From contig NC_070570.1 in assembly GCF_026914185.1 (NCBI RefSeq), positions 1,922,001-1,986,000 on the forward strand: DNA of 64,000 nucleotides, given 5' to 3'. Below, piece after piece: positions 25,001 to 34,823 of this stretch. A program made the position numbers and the translations under genes. The notes under the pieces were generated by a model, which was given only the letters and a program-made list of their open reading frames with translations, was not told the DNA's origin and did no database searches. The first letter of the stretch is position 1, and the number at the start of each line of letters is the position of its first letter. The DNA comes from Puccinia triticina (lineage: Eukaryota > Basidiomycota > Pucciniomycetes > Pucciniales > Pucciniaceae).

Positions 25001-25039
25001 TATGATGTGAAAAAGGTTAAAAAATATCTGTCAATTTGA
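22036..25039 (+). pseudogene. Decayed paralogue C of secreted gene B
   Basis: Collinear with gene B throughout. Exon 1 is 22036-22321 with a signal peptide, the 95-bp first intron is intact, and the LSPAKRLKTAQNCYDV and LEKLDLPTLFDQLEN motifs are kept. Three lesions are visible. Splicing of the 81-bp second intron (22891-22971) would create TGA at the junction (T|GA, where B has A|GT). An in-frame TAG stands at 23112-23114, after which homology to B continues in the same frame. A 17-bp tandem duplication at 24550-24583 shifts the frame inside module 2, where B continues smoothly. Downstream of it (from about 24575) the reading continues to 25039 with FPLFGTF and LISFFSDSD still recognisable. 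The decay looks recent because both modules remain readable. A truncated secreted product covering only the N-terminal part could still be made. Confidence 0.85.
24550..24583 (+). repeat. 17-bp tandem duplication causing frameshift
   Basis: TATCCACATTGGTTGTA occurs twice head to tail without mismatch. Gene B has a single equivalent segment, so the second copy is a derived insertion in C. Confidence 0.9.
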
Positions 25040-27683
25040 TTTTCATCTTTTGACTGTCTCACCATTCAACAAGCATATTTTTATAAATCTTTTATCTCTA
25101 ACTATTTATTTTGAAGATCCCATTGTATTATTTTATACTCAGAATTGTGTGATCATGTAAGAATTTCTTTCTGCATTGCCATGTATTTACAGATTTTCAC
25201 AGAATCTGAAGTTTTGTACTCTGGAGTACAATTCCGGAAGGCGCTGTGTACAACAATTTAATATATCCTGTGATGATTTGAGCCTGGGATAATGGGAAAA
25301 GGACAATGAGAAAGGACTTAGGTGACACAGGATGGGTCTCAGTGTGTCATGACTCAAAAATAAAGAGGAGAAACCATCCAAATTCAATGGATGACTTCCT
25401 GTCAAGCATGGGAGCCTCCCAGATCTCAATTTATACACCCAAACTCTTAATTTTCAGTAAAAATGAAAAAAATCCTAAGCCTTTGGTTTGCTTTCATGAG
25501 CACTGTTTGTGGTTTTGGTAATTGTCTTAAGTTGAGATGTAGAGGTTTATATAGAGCTCTCTAGAAGTCATCCAATAAAGACAGAGAAAAACAGAAACAA
25601 AGATGAAGGTTTCCCCCTACAATTCACCAGAACACAAAAAAATGTACGGTTTTTCTTAGAGAATGTAAAAAGGTACCCGTTGCTACACACCGGGACAAGT
25701 GGGTCGCCCACCAATCGTCCTCCGTGGCGCCCGGCTGCCTCTGCAAAAAATTTACGCCTGCATGGCGTGATTTTGCCACATGTAGGCTGGGCGTTGCCAC
25801 TCACCGTTCATATGTCGTACAGGTCAGGCGCCCCCCATACAACCATTGGGCGAAACCTAGAACTTGCAACGCAGAGGCGCGTGGCAAATCCACGACGGGC
25901 GCACACCCGCTGAGGTCGTTGGGATGCTGCCTGCATGGCGGGTGACTGGCCGCATGATGACATGGGCTCTGACCTCTTGGGGGGCGGGTGGCGGGCAGCT
26001 CTCCCGGGGCCTGGGGGTCGTTGGTTAGGGTATCATTTGGGCGGCCTCTGGGCTGACCAATTGGCTTCCCATCGACGCTTGCCTGGCTTAGTCCCGTCGG
26101 GTAGGACATAGGCGGGCCCAATAGAGGGCGGGGCCAAGGGCGCGGGTGAGCTGGCCATGTGGTGGGGCCTGGCTGGCCGCCGGGCGCCAGCTGCTGCGAC
26201 ATCGTGCACGACGATGGGGGATGGTCGCCCACGGCCCCGGCCGAAAGGGCGGGAGGACAACTGGTAGGCGGGTAACGCTCTCGGGCTCCGTCAGCCGTTT
26301 GGCCTGGGGCAGCGACCGGCAGACCAGCCACAGCCGGCTGGGAGGGGGCTCAGGGGGGCCATGTTAATCACACTGGATTCGTATTGCGCAGGCTCGCTGC
26401 GTGATTAGTGGTATGCCAATGACTGGCTGGAATCACATTCATTTCGCAGATCGCTGGGGTACAAATCATGCTACGTAATCATGGGGCGGAGGGGGGGGGG
26501 GGGCTATCTTCAGATGGGGAGCATAGGGGGGACTGCATGGCGGAGGTCGTGGGAGGAGGTGTCATGATCGCCGGGCTGGAGCGTTCATGCCATGAGCGCC
26601 ACCTGCGCAGTCACCTCGGCATCAGTCGGGCACCGGCAGCTGAGCCTGTCGACCTCATCTACCAGGGGGGAAGAGCCAAACAGGTCGTGATCCTTCTCAA
26701 CTACGAGTACGGTCCACCTGATAAGGTACGCAATGTCAGCTATAGTGTCACATAATAGACAACTTACACATTCACAAAATCTTCGCTTCGGGTTTGGTTG
26801 GCATTGAGCTGCGCGGTCATTTGAAACTGGAGGGGCCGAGGGGGGAGTGCACTCACAATCATCTTTGTTTGGAGTGGCCGGCCGGTGGGGTGGACAGAAT
26901 TGGGATGAATGACATTTCAGAAGGGTGATGCAAGTCTCAGGCGCACATCGGTGGCGGGATACCGGGTGGTGAGTTGGATAACTGTGACAGCCTCAAAATA
27001 TAGTATGTCGTGGGTGACTAAAGCTTCCACTGTGGGGGGAATGGGGTGTATATTGGATGGGTGGGATGGAAATTTTAGGGCTGGACCCCGGGTGATACCC
27101 AAGAGCCTCCAGCCCTGCTGTGGTAATACCCGTTGGGAATACCCAAAGAGTAAAACCGGAGGTTTTGCTCCCGTGGAAATACCCGCGGATAACGGGTTGG
27201 GTAGATGCGGGTATTTTTCGCGGTGGGTACCCGCGGATATCCCCCAGAACTATAGGGTATACCCGCGGGTACCCCGTCTCTTATGCCTATTTATCGGACT
27301 TTGGGACGTTTATGCCTGAGACAACTTCTCCAGGGCTTTGGCATCAGGTGTGAGCACCTGGATGCCTATTCATGCTGTGCCTCGGGCGGCCAGATGGCGC
27401 AAAAAGTTGAGCACACAGGCCTTGCGCCGCTGCAAGGCGCAAGGCCTGGCTCTCAACCCCTGAGACCAAATACCCGTTGGACCCCGTGAGATCAGCAGAG
27501 TGTCCCAACTTTTATACCCGAGAATGCCCGACGGGTATTTTTTGAAGAGAACACTGCCGGCCCCCGACCCGTTGGGTCGGATATCCACGTATACCCGTCC
27601 ACCCCGTCTTTGGGGTCCAGCCCTAGATGGAATGCTGGCGGGCTGGATAGATCGCTGCCAGATTGACTCGGAGGGGACCTATC
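25040..27683. other. Gene-free; GC-rich unclassified sequence
   Basis: 25650-26380 is GC-rich with overlapping frames on both strands and no domain or intron signature. 27110-27610 is dominated by TACCCG / CGGGTA steps giving local palindromes. I see no supported gene; these look like transposon remnants. Confidence 0.4.
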
Positions 27684-27829
27684 GGAGGACTTCCTGCCAA
27701 TCTGGAAACCCAGATTTTCCCAGATTTTGCAGGGAAATCTGGGCAGATCTAGGATTTGGGAAGATTGAGCCCAGATTTCCCCGCAAAATCTGGAAAAATC
27801 GGGGTTCCCAGAATGACAGGAAGTCCTCC
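27684..27829. mobile_element. 146-bp foldback MITE
   Basis: Ends GGAGGACTTCCTG and CAGGAAGTCCTCC are exact complements, and the interior is a run of complementary CAGATTT(T/C)CC segments. Related fragments occur near 31000 and 31525. No target duplication was found. Confidence 0.7.
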
Positions 27830-28250
27830 ATTAATACCCTATGTGAGATGGGTTAGGGTTAAGTAGGTCTGGACAGTGCCCCCCTCTGTTTGTCACTACT
27901 GTGGTGCCCCCAGGGTTGTTTGCGGATGGCACGCATGGGGGCGGGACCCCCGGTGGGACTCCCGTGTCTAGGTTTAACTGTAGTAATACCGTGGGGCCCG
28001 GCCCACCTGGCTCGCGCGCCAGCCGGCCCGGGCCCGCCGGTTGATTTTGACTCTAAGTCCCAGCATCCCTGGCCCAAGGTAAATACACGTTGGGGGTACT
28101 TCCTCGTGAGCAGGTCCGTGGATGCGACAAGGAGCTGCTGATTGATGGAACCATAATCCGGAATGGTGTAGCTGCTAATTAGCCCTGGTTTGGATGTCTT
28201 GACAAGGAGGTCTGGTTTGAATCCCCCTGGGGACGTTTTTATGTGCCTGG
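27830..28250. other. No gene seen
   Basis: GC-rich stretch with no supported feature, directly left of the tRNA-like SINE head. Confidence 0.35.
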
Positions 28251-28254
28251 CCTT

Positions 28255-28360
28255 TTTCACCAGCTCGGTACGCAGAGGCCGGTCGGCCCCAGGGGGATCA
28301 AACCACAACTCACTGGCCGGCGCATCCTGTTGCGGTTGAGCTACGTGAGCACTTGCATAC
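28255..28360 (-). repeat. tRNA-derived SINE head
   Basis: On the minus strand a box-A-like GTAGCTCAACCGC (about 28350-28335) and a box-B-like GGTTTGATCCC (about 28303-28291) are spaced as in a tRNA. The arms do not make a full cloverleaf, so this is a SINE-type relic and not a tRNA gene. Confidence 0.5.
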
Positions 28361-28990
28361 ACGTGGCGCCAAACAGTTGATGCCAACTGCTGGGCAACTG
28401 TGTGGCACAGCGCTCATGTCATCTATCACCGGCGCAATCATGACCGGTGCAAAACGGGAGTGTCATTCCCTGACGCTGCTGTGGGACGCCGCCCCAACCA
28501 AGACACTTGGGTGGCATCGCCCACGGGCGCCGGACTGATGGTGTCAAGGGCAGCTGTCCACCTGCGGCCTCTACTGGCGCCACCACGGCCCTCACGACCC
28601 AAGGCGTGTCATGGTTGCGTCAGTATGCCTCCTGGTCATCCTGGCGTACTGTACCGCCCACCTGGCGCATGTACGACTGAAGCGTCAGGTGGGCGCAGGC
28701 GCTTTGTAGGTACCCGGCACCGCCTGGCAGGTACCGCCCACACCCGCCCCGCACCCGCCCAGCGGTGCCGGATGCGGTGCTGGGCCCATTTTTTGGCAAA
28801 AAGCGGTGTGGTACCCGGGTACACAGCAGGTCGAACCCAACGCCCCGGGGGCGGCTTCCAGGGCGTCGCCGGGACCCTGCGGGCATGGAACGCCCTCAGG
28901 GCGCTTCGTAACTTGCTGCCCCCCAGACGCCCTGATGGGGCGCATCGGGGGCGAGTCTAATGGTCCCAGGAGCGCCCCGCCGGGTCGCCC
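28361..28990. other. GC-rich repeat, GGTACC/GGTGCC family
   Basis: 28720-28830 contains a CGGTGCCGGATGCGGTGC core shared with 30790-30830, 42070-42100 and 42565-42590. No gene was seen. Confidence 0.5.
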
Positions 28991-28999
28991 ATGATGCGT

Positions 29000-29340
29000 T
29001 TCTCACTTTGAGGGGCGCAACTGTGACGCCACCCAGAGCCAGCTCTGCTGGGTCGAGAGGGAGCCCCGAGACCAGTGAAGCCAAAAATGTGGCTACTGCG
29101 GGGCTCAAACCACCTAGTCTGTGGTCCGAACTAACCAAGAGGCCGCTCCTGACAGCTGCCACTACAGGCATGTAGCTGTTGCTGCGGGATGCAGCGTCAC
29201 CCTGTCGTTGCAAGCCCACGTGACTGCGCAAGTAGGCGCAGTCACTGCGGCCGCGACCCCAAATGCAACGTCAGGTGACGCTGCGGGCCGCAACGACACC
29301 TATTTGCCCCTAGTGTGCACTACACTGTACAGCTACTGCG
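29000..29340 (-). repeat. SINE copy with tRNA-like head and shared body
   Basis: A minus-strand tRNA-like segment (box B GGTTTGAGCCCC near 29116-29105, preceded by a GGTTAGTTCGG D-arm-like string) adjoins a body containing TGTTGCTGCGGGATGCAGC at about 29177. The same body recurs at 43690-43790. Confidence 0.5.
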
Positions 29341-29639
29341 ATGTAGGTCAACAGTAATTTGAGGGATGATAACGGACTTCCCTGTGTTTTGCAACACTTT
29401 TGGGAGAAAATCATGACAAGTCAAAAAAAAAAAGTTGTTTTCTCGGGCTCTCACGTGGCAGAGCATCTTTTGAGGTGGTTGTGAGAAGAAAAAAAAATGA
29501 AAAAAATGATGCGAGAGGCCTCAGCGACCTGCATCAAGGCCGTGTTGTTGACTTGCAGTGGTCACAAGGTGATCGTTAGGCCGTACCTGAGGCTGTGGGG
29601 GGTGGAAATCCCTCGGGGCGCTTCGGCAGTTTGCAGGGC

Positions 29640-29935
29640 CCCAAGGGCACAACAGCCTGACCGCCACCGGGGCAGCGACCAGGTCGCCCCCAGGCCGGCA
29701 CCAGTCTCCAAGGCGTACCGAGGGCACACCAGTGTCGCCACCGGCCCCGGGGCCGAGCCTGGGTAGCCCTGGGTGCGTTCAGGGAGCGCTGACTGTAGGG
29801 CCTCAAGGGCGCAACAGCCCGACCGTTGCCGGGGAAGCCGCCCCCAGGCCAGCACCAGTCTCCGAGCCGTACCGAGGGCGTACCGGTGTCGCCACCGGCC
29901 CCAGGGGCGACCCTGGGTAGCCCTGGGTGCGTTCA
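29640..29935. repeat. ~153-bp GC-rich tandem repeat, two copies
   Basis: The string TGGGTAGCCCTGGGTGCGTT appears at 29761 and 29914, with the preceding CACCGGCCCC and CCCCCAGGCC segments also duplicated. Long open frames across it simply follow the repeat. Confidence 0.7.
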
Positions 29936-30139
29936 GGGAGCGCTCACTGTTGGGGCGCAAGTGTGGCGTTTTGGGGGCGCGCAAGTGGCGCTTTGAGGCT
30001 GTGACACCCGCGGGGCGCGCCGCCAATTCTCGATTTGCCCCGCTGTGCAATTCTTGATTTGCCCCGCTGTGTACCGCCCCCAAGTACCGCTCATCCCCGG
30101 CCGGGGAGCGGGGTACTCCGGCACGCGGCCACCTTTGGC

Positions 30140-30690
30140 CGGCCATCAAGGGGATCAATTACTCCTCTCAATGGCCGGCAGGGGAGCGTGTCCTCTTCTC
30201 GACGCCATTGAGAGGAGTTAACCATTCCTTTGATGGCATCCAGAGGGGGATGGACTCCCATTGGTGCCATTGAGGGGAGTACAAACTCCCCTTGATGGGA
30301 TCAAGGTGTGTACTCCCCTCAATGTCATCGAGAGGAGCGCCCCCCCCCCCCTTGATTTCATTGAGAGGACACACTCCCCTCCATTGAGGGGAGTGTGTCC
30401 TCTCGATGACAAGGGGATTGCGTCCTCTTGATGACACCAAGGGGGGTTGTGTATTCCCCTCAATGTCATCGAGAGGACACACCCCACTCGATTCCATTGA
30501 GGGGAGTGCACCATCCCCTCAATGACCGAGGGGAGCCAAGGGGAATATCTAGAGAGTAGAATCCCTCAATGGCATTGAGGGGATTATATCTTCCTCGCGA
30601 TGCCATAAAGGGGAGTGTTTCCCCACCCTTAATTTCATTGAGGGGGTGCACTCCTCTCAATGACCGGTCTCTGCCGGCCATCAAGAGGGT
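30140..30690. repeat. Array of short inverted CCCCTCAATG/CATTGAGGGG units
   Basis: More than a dozen copies of CATTGAGGGGAGT and its complement alternate every 25-45 bp, making an array with high hairpin potential. A smaller array of the same units lies at 42255-42480 inside the hAT-like element. Confidence 0.75.
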
Positions 30691-30699
30691 AGTGAGTCT

Positions 30700-30890
30700 T
30701 CATGCCCTCCCTTTGGGGCTTGGGAGTGAGTTTTGATAAAAAAAAACCAGCTGGTACCCGCCTAAAAGACCGCTGGTACCCGCCTGGCGGTACCGGATGC
30801 GGTGCCGGGTGCCCGTTTTTCTCAAAAAACGCGCGGGTACCAGCGGTGCAACCGGTACCCGGGTCCGTTTTGACATTCTCTATTTTTTCT
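30700..30890. repeat. Relic of the GGTACC-rich hAT-like element
   Basis: It matches the right end of the 41986-42654 element: CTGGTACCCGCCT, the GGATGCGGTGCCGGGTGCCC core, and a terminal GTACCCGGGTCC then TTTTGACATTCT. Confidence 0.6.
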
Positions 30891-30900
30891 CTTTCCAAAT

Positions 30901-30991
30901 AATAGGGGGTTTCAAAGTTGGCCAGGTGCAACTTGCATGTAATTTTGCAAGTCAGTGTTCAAGTTCATTCTTGAACACCCTAGCGGGGTCA
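30901..30991. repeat. MITE fragment, TAGGGGGTTTCAAAGTTGGCC end
   Basis: One TIR and adjacent sequence of the family whose full copy is 46444-46671, ending at TTCTTGAACACCCTAG. Confidence 0.55.
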
Positions 30992-31059
30992 AAAACAGTG
31001 GAGGACTTCCCATGCAATCTGGGACCCCCGCAGAGGATGGTTTAGACCCAAAAAGTTGT

Positions 31060-31330
31060 CCAAATTCTGACTTCATCTTCCGCTCACATTATCTGTCTGG
31101 CCAAGTGGCCCCTGTTTCCTGTCCAACCAAGTGGTCAAATCCTGTCTTGTCCTGTTTGACCGAGTGGTCCTCCTGTTCCTGTCCCCTGTCCTGATTTGTA
31201 TGTCCAAGTGGCCATGACTTGTCTCCTGTTCCCTGTCCTGTCCTGTCCATGTCACCTGTTCAGTAACCTGTCCAGTACCCTTTTGTCCTGTCCCCAGTTC
31301 TGTCCTGTCCTGTCCTGTCCCCTGTTATTG
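31060..31330. repeat. CCTGT microsatellite with AAGTGGTC interspersions
   Basis: Irregular pentamer repeat of CCTGT, most regular at 31230-31325. Confidence 0.75.
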
Positions 31331-31614
31331 TGGTTAGGCCCCCCTTTGGATCTTGCTGGGGGGCTCTCTAGTTGTCTGGTTAAGGTCTGCTCCTCGGACA
31401 TGAAATAAATATCATCAAGTCTGAGCCTCAACAACCTCAACCCTGCTCCTTGGTCCTATCTGTTCACCTCAAGATAGCCCCCCCCCCCTTTTTGTCGCCT
31501 CCACTTTTAGAGTTGAAATCTTAACAAAAGTCTAGATTTTTGCAGGGAAATTTAGCTTTTTGGGCTCTAGAACACTTCTGGGAGACCCGCAGATCCCGAC
31601 GGGAAGTCACCCAG

Positions 31615-31752
31615 GGGGTGGATGGCCCCACCACATTTGACTGCATCTCCCCTACTACATAGCCCAGATACAGGGCATTTTGAGCCTATGTAGGGGGAGA
31701 CACCCCTTGCAATCCCTCACACGCGACCCTCTACATTGCAAAAATTTACATA
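31615..31752. repeat. Left terminal inverted repeat of KDZ element
   Basis: Reverse complement of 46267-46404 with few mismatches. The outermost ~20 bp (CAGGGGGTGGATGGCCCC) diverge more. Confidence 0.8.
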
Positions 31753-34594
31753 TCTACATACAACATCAGCAATCAGTCTGATTCAAAGTCCAGCCGGACC
31801 AAACACCTTGGGGCAGATCCGATAGCAGTTAACCGCCGGGATGATCATACCGGCGGCCCGCCCAGTTCCACAACATTTGGCCTCGGCCCAGCCTTCGCGC
31901 ATCTGGCACCACCAGACTGAAAACACTCCATCATCCAACCACCTCTGGCTACCTGAAACGCTCTTAGCATGTCTCCCAGGACGACAGGTCACAGGATTGT
32001 TGGGACGATGGCGAGTGGATCCACCAGACGACCTCAAGCCCGGAGACCCACCCAAACCCAGATTGCTGCCGAAGCTCGCTTCCTGCAGAACGTTGAAGCA
32101 GGTCGTCGAATGGGTCTGATTCCTGAAGCGCAAACACCTCCAACAACCAAGGCAAACGGTGACACAGCTATGGGAACGGAAGAGGCAAACGAACCAGCTC
32201 ACCAGCCCGCTTTTAAAGACAATCAACAAAATCAGTGGGAAGATTACGACCCCATTTTGGCCCATGCAAACTATCATTGTATGCGTTGTTATGCCAAGCG
32301 GCAAGAGTCAATCAGTGCACAATGGGCCCAACTAGAAACCGCAGTAACATCAGCATTTTTAGATTGTCAGTACAAAAAATTGAACTGGACCTGTGTCCCA
32401 ACAGCGGTGGATGTGCCCTTGGACTCGTGTACTTGCTTGCCCAATGAGATTGAAAACCATAAAGTGGACCTGATTGACCTGCTCTGTATGTTCTTCAGCT
32501 CCTCTCATGATCTCCCTTAAGACATACTTTTCTCATTGGTGATTGCACATCTTGCTGTAGACTATTGTCCACACTTCTTGATCCCTTTCTGCAAATGCAT
32601 GCCTGATGCAGTTTGATTGATTCACTACGGTTATTTTGCCTCATCTGCTGACAAACCACAGACAGCCTTTGGAATCCAAATGATTCAGTTTCATCACCAT
32701 CTATGGGAATCGGCCATTGTATCTGCTTCTGCTTTTGTAAAAGCTCTCTTGTCCTTCTTGGATACTCGCAGCAGCCCAATAATGTTTGCTTGGGGGAACA
32801 AATTCAGAAAAAGGAATCTTCTGATCCCATTCAACTTCAGTGCCAACCTTCATTCCCGCATCCTTGCATGCCAGAAAAATATTCTCAAAGATGGATTAGA
32901 GCTCTCAAAAGCCAAACTTTGGTCAGACAAGTGCCCTCGATGTTTTGGGCCCAACTTACATGTAGTCAAATCTAATCCAAATGAACCCAATGTGATCATA
33001 GCCATGGACAGAAATTTTCAACAGCGCCACTATGCTCACGCCAGTAAAGACTCTCCTTGCAAAGAAAATTATCCGGTAGATTTTGTCCGACCGTCTGCAC
33101 TTAATAGGGATGTTGAAGCTGTAGAATCAACTGAGGCTGATGCTATCGGAATTGATGTCAGTAGTGTAGTTTCTTCACACTCCAAGGCAGACACATACAC
33201 TTACTCATCTTTATGCTCCAGCCACCGTGTTCTGATTCCCATAAGGCCGCCAATGATACTCGAAGTGGGACCAGCTGGGAAAAGTGTGATGATAACGGGC
33301 TGTTTGCCAGTGCATGTCATCACAATGCCCCGTTTCTCTTTGCCAACATCTACCAGACCGGAGAAAAGTGAGTCAAGCTATCCCCTTTTCATGGTTTGAA
33401 AACATATATTTATGCCTTACATTTATTAAAACCTACAGGCTTTTACACCGAGTATTGATCATCAGGAAAATCATAGCTGAGTTCCCCAATCACAAATTTG
33501 GGATTCTCTACGACCTTGGCTGCCATCTAGAGACCCATGTGAGGAAGGTAGGCAATATTTAAATGTTACTTGTGACATGTGTTCTAACCATGCTGACCAA
33601 AATTTACACAGCAGGGTTTATTGGATGATTGAATTGACGAACTGATCTTTGGAACATCAGTGTTCCATGCTTTTGTACATGAATGGTCATGTCAAGTTAA
33701 ATACAACCCCCATTTGAATTCGTGGTGGGGTTTGTCAGATGGCGAAGGCCTTGAGCGACTCTGGTCGTTTCTTTCATTGCTAGTATCTTCACTTCGGGTC
33801 TCAACTTGGCTACATCATCTCACTCAACTCCAGGCCAGAGCCGCATATTACTCTCAACAACTCAGCTTCTTGTCAGCACAATGGCTGTTCAACAAGTTAA
33901 TCTATGCTACAGATGCAGTAAAAGCCTCTGTTTTGGCTCTCAGTCAGCTACATGGCCAAGCAAACTGCTTTGCCCCGGGAGAGGACTACACAAACCAGTT
34001 CTTTGAGGAGCAATGGCAGCTTGAACAGCAGTATCACCGTCAGCAGGGAAGTTGCGCTATCCGTAACAAAAAGTAACAGATAACGTAACTGAATTGGTGC
34101 CGTTATTGTTGCGCTAACGGCAGTGTTGTTTTAGTTACGTTATTTTTTTCTCTCATTTTTTCTGTTTTATTAGACCTGTTACGTTATCCCCTGCAATCTG
34201 AGGAGGATAACGTGCGGATAACGCGTTTTTTTTGGCAATTTTACGGTGCTTGTGTGTAAGCTCTCAACGAGGAGAGCTTCACTGTGCGATGACGAGGGCA
34301 AGGGGACGAGGCTGAGGACAAGGCTGAGGCCTTGGGAGGACTTCTGGAATCAATTTTTCCTTTGATTGCGCAATCCTAGCTCAGGAGAGATGGAAGGAAC
34401 ATCTCTGTTAGACTATGTACAAGCTGAGAGGAAAGGAGAGAGAAGAGGAAACTGGGCGGACTCACCTATCTCAGGAGAGATGGAAGGAACATCTCTGCTG
34501 AACTAGGAGGGGCGGGGGAATGGTTGGACTAAGTATGGGTCTGTTTGGGATCCTGTGATCCATCTTGTGACACCCCGAAGGCGGGGGGTTACAT

Positions 34595-34606
34595 TCTCCC
34601 CCCCTA
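34595..34606 (-). promoter_or_regulatory. Polypurine tract of E1
   Basis: AGGGGGGGAGAA on the minus strand, abutting the LTR start TGTAACC. It is the expected plus-strand primer site. E2 has AGGAGGGGAGAG in the same place (about 37130-37119). Confidence 0.75.
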
Positions 34607-34823
34607 TAAAACAAAAGGGAAGATAACAATGTTGTGCATGGGGATGGGAGGAGGGGGGACATTGGGTGGGCTGGAGACTTGGATTGAATCTGGCAGTCGG
34701 GGCACAGGAAGATCTGAGGATGTGGGTGGGACAGACTGGGGAGGGTGTTGGTGATGATGCTGTCGAGGAAATTTGGTGCGGCTGGGGTGTCGGGAGCAGA
34801 GAGCAAAGGGGCGGGGAAGCAAA

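Noticed and set aside
28255..28360. A second tRNA gene
   Set aside because: Box A and B are present but acceptor and anticodon stems do not pair.
25640..29340. Many 60-180-codon frames in the GC-rich repeat zone
   Set aside because: They overlap on both strands, track repeats shared with other sites, and show no domains or splice-linked continuations.
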